The notes under the pieces are model-generated. The model saw nothing but the letters and a program-made list of their open reading frames with translations, searched no databases and was not told where the DNA came from. A stretch of DNA of 64,000 nucleotides from Liolophura sinensis. Lineage: Eukaryota; Mollusca; Polyplacophora; Chitonida; Chitonidae. Of this stretch, positions 36,901 to 47,149 are shown piece by piece. Each line of letters opens with the position of its first letter. Positions within the stretch are counted from its first letter, which is position 1. Both the position numbers and the translations under genes were made by a program. Location: positions 22,183,385-22,247,384 of the forward strand of contig NC_088295.1 of the NCBI RefSeq assembly GCF_032854445.1. The letters run 5' to 3'.

Positions 36901-39900
36901 TGGGAAGGATGCCCAGCCAGAACTTTTCACCACAGAACATGATGATGGGACAGTCCCAGCCCATGACCCAATCTGTGTCCCAACCGATGCCCCAACCTGT
37001 GTCCCAACCAATGCCCCAACCTGTGTCCCAACCTGGAATGAACACCAATATGGGTAAGCTGGCAAGGGTCATACTAGGTCTGTTGAGATGGATGGGTGTT
37101 GATTATAGTAATAGTAAAGTATCGTTCTGTATGTTAACACTGCTTGTTAGGCCTTGGTGACAGTAGATTGTAAGAGGTTGACACTGGTCAGGTGGTCATT
37201 TCCACTGTCTAATGTTTGTTGATGACCACTTGTCTTCCACCAGTATGGTGTGTATATCTGTGTTTGTCAGGTGTAAAAGTTTGCCAGTAATAACTTGCCA
37301 AACTCTGGTTTCCTCCTCCCAGATTGACAGCCATCAATAAGTGGAAACAACAATGAAATAAATAAATTGAATACTGTACTGGTACATTGATAATTTTATA
37401 CTGAATCAGAACATCACAACATTACATGGAAATCTCCCTGTTGACATGCTGTAAATATGTCCAGTGACTTTGTGATCTTCATACTGGTAAGGTAAACAGA
37501 ATTAGTGTGTTTGCATACAGTGAACGTTTATATCATGTGAAAACTATGCTCCCTTAGTCGAAGTATTCTTGAATGCTTTCCCTTTTTAAGCATATTTTCA
37601 TGTATGAGAGAGTCAGCAAACATCATTTGTACACATGCTCTTATTGAGTACATTAGGTAATTGCATAAGATTTTTAACCCTGCTCTTTTTGTATGAAATA
37701 TTATTGATCATACATAAAGCGGGTAACATTAGAGTGGTTAGTGTAAGAATGAAGAGAATAATATAGAAGGGAGCATTCAGTGCACACTTGCAATCACCAA
37801 AGCAGTGCCATCCTTAGATGACCTCTCAACAGTCCTCAGTCTTTTAGGTGATATTTAACAGTCAGTGTATACTTAATATCTTATAGCGACAGTTATTAAC
37901 GAAACAGGAAAGCTTGTCTGCATACCCTTACATTGCCCTCATGTCATTGTTTGCAGGTCCTTCTGGGGTCCCCTGTACAGGAGCACCAGGCCTGGACCAG
38001 CCCATGATGGGACCAATGTACATGGGACCACGGCAGATGAACCGACAACAACAGGTAAAGAAAAGCCATCATGTATGCGACACAAATTTCTTACACATCC
38101 TGATGAAACATTGATGCGATTAGCTGATTGACTGTGCCCAGACTTTTTTGATCTTGGTTTGATTTCGATAATGATTTACTATTAGGTGGTACCATTCATT
38201 TTTTGACTATTTCAAAAGCTCTTCTTGTTTGTAGGATTACGGCATTGTTTATGTGGGCAAGCTCTTGTTGCTCACAGGGCTATGATATGGTCTATCTGAT
38301 TCAACTTTTGTTTCTCGCAGGGTTATGGCATTGTTTATCTGGGCCAACTTTTGTTTCTTGCAGGGTTATAGTATTGTCTATCTGAATCAACCCTTGTTGT
38401 TTGCAGGGTTATGGTATTGTTTATCTGGGCCAACTCTTGTTTCTTGCAGGGTTATAGTATTGTCTATCTGAATCAACCCTTGTTGTTTGCAGGGTTATGG
38501 TATTGTCTATATAGGCTAACTCTTGTTGTTTACAGGGTCATGGTACTGTCTGTATGGGTCAACTGTTGTTGTTGGCAGGGTTTGGGTATTGTCTATCTGG
38601 GCCAACTCTTGTTTCTTGCAGGGTTTGGGTATTGTCTGTTTTGGGCCAATTCGTGTATTTGCATTATTATGGTATTATCTATTTGAACCAACTTTTACTG
38701 TTTGCAGGGTTATGTTATGGACAACAGAAATCCATCAAACTGGCCCCCTAACAGAAATTCTGGTAATATGGCCAACAACTGGTAAGTTTTATGTGGTTAA
38801 TGAATGCCATTAATGCCATTAATGGTATTGAATGTTCCCAGGGTTCTTATTATTGGGTTGGGGAGATTATAGGTGTGTCAGTGTGTCACAAAAGTTTTCT
38901 GGACTTTCTGAGAATGGTTTATCATATGGAATTGGTATGTGCCTTGACCCTAACAAGTTACAGATCAAGTTTTGTTTTACATGCATTTTGTTCATTTCTT
39001 TGGCTGTTTTTGTCCAGTTTGAACTTTAACAGTTATCCAGACATTTTTTTTTCTCAAGCAATTTTCTTGTAACAAATTGAAAGTTGATCCATGGTTTCAC
39101 AAGTACAAGTTACAGATCAAGTACAATTTTCAGGCTGTTGGTTCTGTTTTTCTACAGTATTATGGATGCTTTGTCTTGTTTCATTTAATTTTTAAGAAAA
39201 AGCAGTTATATTTTTCTTAAGACAAATAATAATGAACAGATATAATGAAAACCATCAACACATGCTAACACCAGTTGCACTTGTACATGAAACATTTCGC
39301 CCCTAGAGTATATGCAGTCTGATCTATCACAAAATATGAAGTAAGGCAATGGTGTTGTGTCTAATGTTTCTTGTTGAAAAAATTATATACTGGTATTGAA
39401 ACTTGACAATCTGTGAAGTGGCAACTTATCCGTGTTCTTAAAAATGGTTTTGAAGAAACTTACCCCATACAATTTTTCTGTCAATATGTCCTTCGAGTGT
39501 TGTTTGGGCTGTAGGGACAAGTCTGGTGGAGGTCGGGGAGAGTCTCCTGAAGAAATCCATAACCTGAGGGGGGAGCTGTTGTAAGTACACACTGATACAG
39601 TCATAGCAAGCTGCCAGTCACACTGCTAGGCTTTGTCCAGCTTCAAAGCTGGGACAGGTATGTGTCATATTCACCCTGCACTCTTGTTAGTCTCAAATCT
39701 CGAAAACATTCTCAATCATGATCAGAATGTTTGCAAATTGTTAAAGTGTTCAATTTCTGTAATGTTAACCCAATGAGAAAAGGGTGGAGCATGTGATTTT
39801 AATAGTAGAGCAGTACCAGTGATCACAAATTTAACTAAAGTGTATTTTTAATTATTTTTAGAAAACAGCTGCAAGTTCTTGAAACAGGGAATGTGTCTGA

Positions 39901-42900
39901 TCCCTCAGACTTGTCTTACATCGCTCAAAAACTGAAACAGGTGCAACAGTCTCGTAACCAAGGTGGGTTCACAGGCCCACAGCAGGGGGGCTTTCCGCGG
40001 GGTCCCCAGGGTAACCACCAGCAGCCCCAGACTGGACCGCAGCAGAATGTGCAGGGTAGCTTCGAGAATGCACCAAACATAAATCAGCAAGGAAATTTTC
40101 CCAGCCAGCCAAACATGCAACAACAACAGGCTGTATACAGGGACTGGCCCAGTCAGTCAAGTGGAGCTGCGCCTCAAGGGGATCCCAGCAACCAGTATGG
40201 TTATCAGAGCTACAGCAACAACAACCTGCAGTCCAGCATGCCTTACGAAGGGAAGCAGATGCATGGAGATAACAGTGGAATGCGCCACCCTGGGGGAATG
40301 GATAGTTACAACATATCAAGAGGTTGGTGTAGCTGCTCAGGGGAAATCGTTAATGGACATGTAACTTATGGAGTTAATTCCTGTAATAAGTGTCTGTTAC
40401 GGCCATGCAATAACAGTCTTAGCCTTAAGCAAGAAAGGATTAATATTTTATCTGTTTTCATGGAATGACTTGCTGGTGGACTGATGTTACCTGAATCTCA
40501 TATCCAGGTTGATGGTACAGTACAGCTGGATCCTAACCATCAACCCTATGCCCATTGTGGTCAGATGGTCCGTGTATCATACGCCTACTATACATCGACC
40601 CTGGCCAGGTTAAACAAACCTTCATCCTCCTCTTACCATCCGCATAGGTTGGCACACGGTCCGCCAACAGTCCGTGCATGGTGGCACTATAGTCAGTGTA
40701 TCATTTTACGACTCATTTATTTTTGTGAGTTTGATCGACATCGGACGCACTCTATAGGCCCTGTAAAATTAGCACGATTGAGTTTCAAGCCGTAAATGAC
40801 AAACTTGGACATGTACTATATAAATTGTTAAAATAATTCTAAAGTCTAATGCGAAATGCTCTATAAATTTTTGGAACTTTATTACCGATTTTGTACGTAA
40901 CATTTGCTCAGACGAGGCTGATATTTTGTGAAAGGTAATTATTTGGGCTATTCTAAAGTAACAGCAAAAACTGCATTGGATTTATGCTAATAGATTTTTT
41001 TTAATGGTACCAAAAATCTCTGGTTTTGATTTTTACTTTCTTTGGTGTAATTTCATAATTTATACATTGATAGTTAGAGGATTATCTCAAAATATGTAAT
41101 ACATTTTACAGCTTGCTAGGTTTAGGATACATGTATATATAGGCCTGGGGCCTATGTTGCACATGTACATGTATATAAAGGCAACATATGATTGCGTTGG
41201 TCGCGTTCAAACTTAGAATAAACAGTATAAGAATTTTGTGCTTACAAAACTAATAAACAATAGGATCGACAAGTGTAAAATACAATTTAGGAGCTCAAGA
41301 TTAAAAGGAAAAACATTAACATGCGTACCTTTATACATGTTAGTGGTGTGAATTTTTGTAGGCCTTTTGTGATGCATCGATATAACTCATTATATATATT
41401 ATACATATACATTTTCAGTATAGGTTTTTTACGCAAACTGACACACATCACACATGCCAAAGTCAGCTTATTCCTGCGTAATATTGTATCTGTGTGAAAC
41501 TGTGGTAAATTTACTAACTGAACTTGAGCCCATTCCCAAATGCTGAAACACATTCAGGGTTGTCATGTACAGCGCGGACTTCAGAGTAAGGAATGTGTTG
41601 CATATACATTTAGTTGTCGGCATATAATTCTGCCATAAATGCCTCTAAGTAGGCTTGTTATTTAATAATTAGTAAAGTAATTTATGTTCTATATAAGATA
41701 TTGTGTGCTCGAGATGCCCGGTAGAAACTTGAATCCCCTGTACTCAAGAGAATATTGTATATGGGTGGCGGAGCAAAACATTAGAGGTGCAAATAGTAAG
41801 CAGTTAAAACTCGAATTTTGTGCGAAATTTGTGTGCAAGTAAATAAGCTGCAGGTCATCACGGTGTTCATAAGAGGGATGACGGTTTACAGGAAATTGGG
41901 CCCGTATTTAACGTTAAAACATTTGAGTTAGTGAGTGAGTGCTTGGGGTTTAACGTCGTACTCAACAATTTTTCAGTCATATGACGACAAAGGAATCCTT
42001 AGGGTGCATGTACATGTAATGTGCCTCCTTGTTGCAGGACGGATTTCCACCGCTCTTTAATTTAGTGCTGCTTCACTGAGATGACTTACCGAAGGCGGTA
42101 AGCTGCCCCACCCGAGCCATTATACTGATACGGGTCAACCAGTCGTTGCACTATCCCCTTCATGCTGAATGCCAAGCGAGGAAGTTACAGCTTCCTCTTT
42201 TAAAGTCTTAGGTGTGACTCGATCAAGGATTGATCCTGGATCTACCGGTCCCATAGCGGACACTCTACCAACTGTGTTAAAGCATTTGATGATCATGCCA
42301 TTTGATGGCCGAGATATGAAGGTACATGGTGGGAGTATTGTACGCTGACCATGGACCGATCATCAGTGTATCCTCTGGCAACAATGGGTCTAAGATTGAT
42401 GATTAAGATCCGGCTGTACTGTATTTTTGAATGTCCATACTAATTACATGTCATCGCTATACGTGGCTGGGTGAGTAGGACCACATTGGTTTTGACAACT
42501 ACCACTTTACCTGTGAGATCACATGTTAGATGAGATGCAGCTGGCAGGGCTCTGACCAGTTTGTCATTTATTGTATCATGTGCGGTAGATTCTTCAGCTC
42601 ACCAAAAAAAAAAAACATGTTTCAAAGAAATGCGAAAGTGCAAAATATTGCAGTGTGAAGCACAATTTCTTCAAGGATTGCATCACTGTGATAACTGTAG
42701 TCATATCAACACAATGACATGTTTGTTATTGTTTTTAAACTTGATGTACAAACCTTGATTTGTCACAGCCAAGATTATTTATGTTGTTAAAAAAAATCTT
42801 ATTAGAGAATGTTGTAGATATGGTGTAAAAAGTCCACTATATGAAGTTTGTCTTCCTAGCATGGTTTTTCCTTGGCCAAGATAGCATGTTATTGTTTTCA

Positions 42901-44959
42901 AATGTATTTAACTACATGTATATTCCTTTGAAGCTAGTCAGTCAAGTGATTTCTTTATTGTGTTATGTTTGTTTTTTACCCAGGGTCTGGAATGCCTGGG
43001 GGGATGCCACCATATAATTCAGACAGGGGTGTAGACAGAAGAGACATTTCTGTATCTCAGCTCAAAAAGTTAAAAACCATTTGTGTACAGAATCTACCAA
43101 AGCCCATCAATTACGTGCGTAACTACCAAATTTAATAGAATTTTCTGCAGGATTGTAGCATGTACACAGTTTACAATGCAATGCCACTTTGAATTAACCA
43201 TTGCCCAGTTTGCTGATTTGTGATTAAAGTAAGTCTTAGCCAATCTACAGTCACATGTGCTTTGTTAAACAATGTTACATGTTTGATACTTCATGTGTTT
43301 CAATACTTTAAATTCCTCACTGTTATTATTGTTCTTCCTCAAATTATTATTCTATTCAGAATTTACTTTTTGCCATTTTTCAAGAAAACTGCAAAGTAAA
43401 GCTATAATTTTCTATTAGGTAATGTTTATTACCTAACCCCTTGGGCTACACAGTTCTATATAAAACTTTACGGATCACTGACCTACTTTGCTGCCACATT
43501 GGAGATATATCTAAATCCTTTATGGACCTTCTTCTCCAGAACTGCTAATCTGAGTGGCTTGAAATTTAATATGCATGGGCACACCTATGGGGTTATAAAG
43601 TTTGTGTGTAATTTGTTTAAATTGGCTGAAAACTGTGAAAGTTCCCTGTAGGCTGATTATGTGACATGACAACCTATGTTTTAATGTTTAAACATGCCGT
43701 TCGATCATGTTAGATTTGGCTTTCTGAAGACAAAATTGCAGTTTAAACACAAAATTGTGTGTGTGTGTTTTTGTTTTTTTTTTTGATGTGATGTAACCGG
43801 AAGCCATTGATTCTATGAAGCTGACAATAACATGTGACAATAACACTTACCTCCATATGCTCTTCCTTTCACCTAAAAATTGTGGTGCTCTAATGATAAA
43901 ATTGGTACACATGGTCGTCCATAGTTAGAAAAATGATTTGTAGTGTTTAATACATATAGCAGTGTACTGATACTCAAAATTCATTTCTCTGCAGCAATTG
44001 CTAATATATATCAAGTTTTAACCTGATACTACAAGTTTTAGCATAGGAGTAGTTAAAGTGATGGTGGTGTTGTTGTAATCTTTGCTATATGTTAATCATG
44101 GAGTAGGAGAAACAGACTTTCATCAACTCCAAATGCCATCAAGCAGAGAACAGTTATAAAACTGTGTATCTTTAAATACCAGCACTACTGATACCAAAAC
44201 ATTGTTTTGCCCTGAAATTGATCTGTACTGAAGCAGATGCTGAAAGTCATTCATGAAGACTGTTGAAACTGTGAAACTGCAGGTAGTTCTGCTTAATACT
44301 AGCACTGTTTTCCGGTTACAACCAGCATTTGTATATTATGAAGCCCAAATGTTCACAGAAGCTGTGGGAAGGGGGTATAATCAGTCTGCCTCATTACATC
44401 CCTTATATAATGCATATTCAAGAATAGGAAGATGCTGTACCCCAATTGATTATTGTTTTCATTTGTATTTGTTTTTTCCAGATTGAAGTGAAAAAGTTTA
44501 TCCGTAAAGAAATGGTCTCACGGAATCTCTGTAATCCCAAAGGACTTGCCAGTGATCTATGTTCATGCATCAAAGAAAGGCTACTCCAGTATTGTGGTGG
44601 GTTGAGTTTGAAACATCATATTTGTGGATGGGAAGGGAGGACATTCATGTGGTCATCTCTGAAAAGATATATCTTCTTGATCAGTAATAAAATGCTCTAA
44701 TGAACCAAATGAATAAACAGTTACATCTTGCTATGTTAGCATAGTGGTTTCATCAAGTAACTGCTAAGTGCTGCCACTTACATGTTGTTTTTAGTATATG
44801 TGTAAGTTACCATAGCTTCTTATTCACATTTTCTTTCTTTTAGTTTGACACGGAGATACGGCCAATAACGCTTTACAGCTTGATGGAATCAACTTCCAAG
44901 GCCATATCCTAAATATCCGAAAAAATGTGGCTTTGATGTTTGACATTCACCTGTCATAA
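23827..44959 (+). CDS. Gene B: paralog of gene A; acidic, RRM, RS/Q-rich RNA-binding protein with disrupted C-terminal RRM
   Basis: Coding exons join(23827-24232, 24529-24944, 25440-25500, 25708-25755, 27770-27917, 28424-28575, 28810-28851, 31614-31743, 35540-35676, 35944-37053, 37957-38054, 38708-38781, 39515-39580, 39862-40322, 42984-43114, 44482-44596, last exon from 44844 or 44856). The first 15 exons make 1160 in-frame codons. Order: E/D-rich N-terminus (~1-275), degenerate RRM (~315-400), RRM (~427-510), K/S/RS-rich (~515-720), P/M/Q-rich (~760-940), helix motif (~957-990), Q-rich (~990-1110), U2AF65-like RRM (~1125 on). Read literally, the C-terminal RRM is lost to a frameshift at ~44545-44550 and stops at 44846-44848. 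An alternative acceptor at 44856 restores the last part, ending TAA 44957-44959. The ATG context is CAGCCATGG. No named family is recognised. Confidence 0.76.
25910..26100 (+). repeat. Dispersed repeat, copy 1
   Basis: It starts TACCCTAATTCCTCAACCTT and includes GGGCTTCACAAAAAGTATAA then TTTTATCAGTC. A second copy lies at 51892-52085 in the same orientation. The family is not recognised; the copy may extend beyond the shared part. Confidence 0.6.
26676..27019. repeat. Minisatellite, 43-bp unit, 8 copies
   Basis: CACTAATGATGCTG(T/C)ACTTT followed by CAAATGCACTTGACCTTCCTGCC repeats with starts at 26676, 26719, 26762, 26805, 26848, 26891, 26934 and 26977. Copies differ by only a few substitutions, which points to recent expansion or homogenisation. 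It lies in gene B intron 4. Confidence 0.92.
27770..28851 (+). CDS. Gene B exons 5-7: degenerate RRM-like domain and linker
   Basis: Exons 27770-27917, 28424-28575 and 28810-28851. They encode AKNLLNLQKAVIIYHVKPDD, KAVCFCVRFLGPKG, SLTFSRHLEARFSSQKEAKE and FKNGQKMKAFLLGPGGG, then DWLLNEWQRSISPAG. Entry and exit phases (1, 2, 1, 1) equal those of gene A exons 4-6, and the linker aligns with KLAAWKEENEAPTPEG there. The RRM-like fold is inferred from strand/helix order; RNP consensus residues are absent. Confidence 0.7.
28852..31613. other. Gene B intron 7 (2.8 kb) with unproven exon-like segments
   Basis: Segments with acceptor-like starts at about 30288 (AVDVPGRKDRIEAWREYV), 30832 (ENNEDIDLAAVKTLLER) and about 31429 (AAIEEQLAVVVSLKKGV) read sensibly for 17-30 codons in the entry phase but lack good donors or meet stops. 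They are not in the gene model, because gene A goes straight from the equivalent linker exon to the RRM exon. They could be alternative or decayed exons. Confidence 0.35.
31614..35676 (+). CDS. Gene B exons 8-9: RRM domain split by a 3.8-kb intron
   Basis: Exon 31614-31743 reads RCVFVSNVPSFAREEMLRAL then YPTAESVNLPLKPDGQTNG. Exon 35540-35676 reads VCMLEYPTQEEAEEIVQYSE then KFQARIGNSNLKLTILGQTK. RNP2-like CVFVSNV is good; the RNP1 strand is weak. The split falls at the same glycine and phase 2 as gene A 9071/9459. The intron holds a degenerate AGAAGAGACAGATGTA-type tandem repeat (about 33.1-33.8 kb) and no other supported exon. Confidence 0.8.
33130..33860. repeat. Degenerate GAAGAAGAG(A)CAGATGTA tandem repeat
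   Basis: Purine-rich units containing GAAGAAGA and CAGATGTA recur at roughly 27-36 bp spacing through most of this interval (for example GAAGAAGAGACAGATGTAGG around 33620-33660). Several overlapping ORFs on both strands arise only from the repeat. It lies inside gene B intron 8. Confidence 0.65.
35944..37053 (+). CDS. Gene B exon 10: K/S-rich, RS-like and P/M/Q-rich exon
   Basis: A 1110-nt exon. It begins EMTPVEPAVQAKSDKG, continues lysine/serine-rich (KVSKSTDSGKRTSVKESGKD), then a serine/arginine segment (RRSERWSPGRSSRSHRSTSS), a short basic stretch (KRPMETSVNINRSDKRSRF) and ends in P/M/Q sequence with tandem 24-bp units (QPMPQPVS, about 36960-37030). RS-type regions in splicing proteins are phosphorylated by SR kinases and direct nuclear speckle localisation; that is family knowledge. 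In gene A the corresponding exon is RGG-rich, so linker chemistry has diverged between the paralogs. Confidence 0.8.
37140..37365 (+). mobile_element. Diverged SINE copy (second family)
   Basis: GATGACCACTTGTCTTCCAC, CAGTATGGTGTGTAT, ACTTGCCAAACTCTGGTTTC and CTCCTCCCAGATTG, then a terminal AATGAAATAAATAAA, run parallel to the element at 46330-46655 (GAAGACCATTTGTCTTCCAC, AACTTGCCATAGG, CCAGTTTCCTCCATC). No clear duplication is visible. It begins about 90 nt after the donor of gene B exon 10. Confidence 0.5.
38192..38707. repeat. 43-bp minisatellite of splice-acceptor units before gene B exon 12
   Basis: The unit is GGTTATGGTATTGTCTATCT plus GGGCCAACTCTTGTTTCTTGCAG. AG|GG boundaries fall at 38235, 38278, 38321, 38364, 38407, 38450, 38493, 38536, 38579 and 38622. 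The position expected at 38665 is degenerate, and the next, 38708, is the genuine exon start (CAG|GGTTATG). Every unit thus ends in a pyrimidine tract plus CAG and opens with the first ~7-13 nt of the exon. Confidence 0.92.
38708..40322 (+). CDS. Gene B exons 12-14: N/Q-rich segment and conserved helix motif
   Basis: Exon 38708-38781 (GYVMDNRNPSNWPPNRNSGN) follows the 43-bp decoy-acceptor array. Exon 39515-39580 (DKSGGGRGESPEEIHNLRGELL) and exon 39862-40322 together form NLRGELLKQLQVLETGNVSD and PSDLSYIAQKLKQVQQ, the motif shared with gene A. A ~130-residue Q/N/G/P-rich region follows (QQNVQGSFENAPNINQQGNF, NQYGYQSYSNNNLQSSMPYE). Intron phases 2-2-1 match gene A exons 12-14. Confidence 0.76.
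41935..42285 (-). mobile_element. tRNA-headed SINE, third family, inverted
   Basis: On the minus strand the head reads CACAGTTGGTAGAGTGTCCG, followed by GGTAGATCCAGGATCAATCC, giving A-box and B-box-like blocks about 40 nt apart. The other end on the plus strand is GTGAGTGCTTGGGGTTTAAC and GTCGTACTCAACAATTTTTC, a sequence I associate with molluscan interspersed repeats (recollection, not searched). It lies in gene B intron 14. Confidence 0.6.
42984..44959 (+). pseudogene. Gene B C-terminal U2AF65-like RRM, frame-disrupted
   Basis: Exon 42984-43114 ends LKTICVQNLPKPINY. Exon 44482-44596 starts IEVKKFIRKEMVSRNLCNPK. One extra nucleotide near 44545-44550 moves the conserved strand (PVIYVHASKKGYSSIV) out of frame. 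In the last exon (from 44844) TTTGACACGGAG lacks one nucleotide relative to the expected frame, after which DTANNALQLDGINFQGHILN continues. Compared with gene A, the two shifts are +1 and -1. Either both are assembly errors, or the domain is decayed, or use of an acceptor ending at 44855 rejoins the frame. The LDGINFQGHILNIR ending is strikingly U2AF65-like. Confidence 0.6.
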
Positions 44960-46111
44960 TACCAGGATTGCATTGTTCATTCAACGTACCCCTTGTTAAT
45001 ATTTTGCAGAGCTCAATCTGATAAGTCTTTCAAAGAATTTCTTGGATTTTCTACATTCTTTGTTTTGATATACACATGTCCTCGTTCAGGTAATGTTTTA
45101 AACAAAATATTTCTCTTACTATTCATTTAGCATACCACCACCAAATCATAGGCATAATATACATTTTGTGTTGTTTACAAATCTTCATTTTCAAGGTTTG
45201 ATACAGAATTTATGTAACCGGAGTATGGAAATATGTCAGGTATCCCTCTGAATGTACCCATTGTTCCACTCCTCTTGAAGCTCGGACATTCCAGTATTAT
45301 TGTTGCTAAAATCACACTAATTCTGCATCTGGTGCAGTAGAAAAAGAGGGTAATATGACAAGTGTACATTCTGATTTGTCTGAAAACTTAGGTTTATATG
45401 GAATTTTGATTGTACATGCAATAGACATGCAAGTCCTCCATTTTCTAACATAGGACATATTTTGTGTGCTGTAATGATTTGCATTTTAAAGTTACATGTA
45501 ACTGAAAGCTGTCAAGATGGTTGTTCACTGTGACCTAACATTTCAAAGATGGAAGTGTAATGTCTGAACCAGGTTGATTGTTCTGTTTGATTAATTAAAT
45601 TAATTTTTGTTTTAGAACTGGAAGTCCAGGGTACTACTGCAACATCTGCAGTGAAAGTTTTAAATGTATTTTCTTGTCACATTGATTTAGCTTGAAGGAT
45701 TTGTCAAAAGTTAAACACACAGGTAAAATTACGGACTGTGTATTATGCTTTCATTCAATGCTACATGTAAATTCAGTGTTCAAAGCTTTCTTGTTGAACG
45801 ATTTCCATGCAAAGAGTTGTCCAAGAAATTTACTGTTTTTTTTTTTTAAAAACTAGGAGTGAGCCAAGATTTAAGTGTATTTTCTCATCATATTAATTTA
45901 AATTGAGGGATATGTCAAAAGCTAAATATAAAGATAAGGTCACAAAGTCTTCAATATACTTTAAATTGTAAGTATCGTCTTAAATGAAGTGTGCTTTAGT
46001 TGAAAGAAAAACGCAAAGCTTGTCCATGAGTAATTCTTATGGATTTTGTTTAGATCAAGTACATGTGTATTCATTTATTATCTGTTATAGAAGTGTCTTA
46101 AATAAGTTGAT

Positions 46112-46117
46112 AATAAA
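46112..46117 (+). terminator. Candidate poly(A) signal of gene B
   Basis: AATAAA in TTGATAATAAATTATCC, about 1.15 kb after the last gene B stop candidate. It is the first good hexamer I noticed downstream, and no coding region intervenes. Confidence 0.3.
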
Positions 46118-46329
46118 TTATCCACACAAACATTTAGAATCTTCATAAATTTATTGTAAACATTAAGCTTTTGTTTGTTGGTGGTTTTATTTGCACTTTG
46201 TTCAGGTGCAAAAATTACTTTCAAATTTTGCATCCAGTATATGATGGGTTGATATATGTATGTGATATATATAGATGCCTTCCCCTCAAGATACGTTCAC
46301 TTTCACACCTCAGTCAGGTCTAAATTGTC

Positions 46330-46655
46330 AGTGGGAATGGGCTAAAGGTGGTTGAAGGTGCTTGCCTCTCAGTCACTAGGACAGGCAGTTTCAAGGCAGA
46401 GCTTGGACAGAGATTTTGTGAAATCTGTCTCAGCTGATAAGGCCATGGTGAAGACAAGAAGTCGACAAAGCTTATGTGTGCAGTCTGATGTCAGTTGAAG
46501 ACCATTTGTCTTCCACAGATGTGGCATGCACATCATGTGGGGAAAGTTCATCATTAACTTGCCATAGGTCAGTGGGTTTACCAGGACACTCCAGTTTCCT
46601 CCATCATAAAAGTGATGAAAATTCTTCAGTATGGCATTAAAAAACAATCAAATAA
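46330..46655 (+). mobile_element. SINE copy, second family
   Basis: It contains GTTGAAGACCATTTGTCTTC, CATCATGTGGGGAAAGTTCA, GGTTTACCAGGACACTCCAG and the ending AAATTCTTCAGTATGGCATT then AAAAAACAATCAAATAA. Its ending resembles the ATTCTTGAGTACGGCATAAA tail of the first family, so the two families share a 3' end. Confidence 0.6.
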
Positions 46656-46874
46656 CGACTTCATTCTTGGCAGGAGCAACATGGCTAGGTCTAAAAAAGA
46701 GAAAGAGATTTGAAAAGGGCATAATTGCTGGTGAGAATGGAACACGTGTGAGTGGTAAAGTGAGCAACCCATTAGCACAAAAGGTGTGGCTTCAATCCTA
46801 ACCATTAGTAGGAATTTCTAGATTTTCCCACTCTAGCTGGCTTTTTAAACCCCATTAGCCATACGCTTAGTATT

Positions 46875-46940
46875 TAGACTGCTTCGGTGGCCTGATGGTT
46901 AGAGCATCCGCCTTGAAGTCGGGAGACCTGGCATCAAACC
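46875..46940 (+). mobile_element. tRNA-like SINE head
   Basis: GCTTCGGTGGCCTGATGGTT then AGAGCATCCGCCTTGAAGTC then GGGAGACCTGG has the A-box, anticodon arm and part of the B-box of a tRNA. The 3' half lacks a proper T arm and acceptor stem, so it is a SINE head, not a working tRNA gene. Confidence 0.55.
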
Positions 46941-47149
46941 ATTAAAAACTGTGCAGACTGATGTCATTTGTCTTTGCAACGCTGCAAGTCATTGCCACCA
47001 AACCAGCGCTGCCTGCTGTTGACATGGCCTGCGTTACAAGTATTTTGCTTTAGCCCAACTTTACATATACACAAGATTGGCTTTCTATTTGAACATTGTA
47101 AGGACAAAAATCCACGTGTCGAAAAGAAGGGTATTTAACCCCTGGGTCA

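Noticed and set aside
46875-46940. Possible tRNA gene
   Set aside because: Head is tRNA-like but there is no matching acceptor stem or T arm; it leads into SINE-type sequence.
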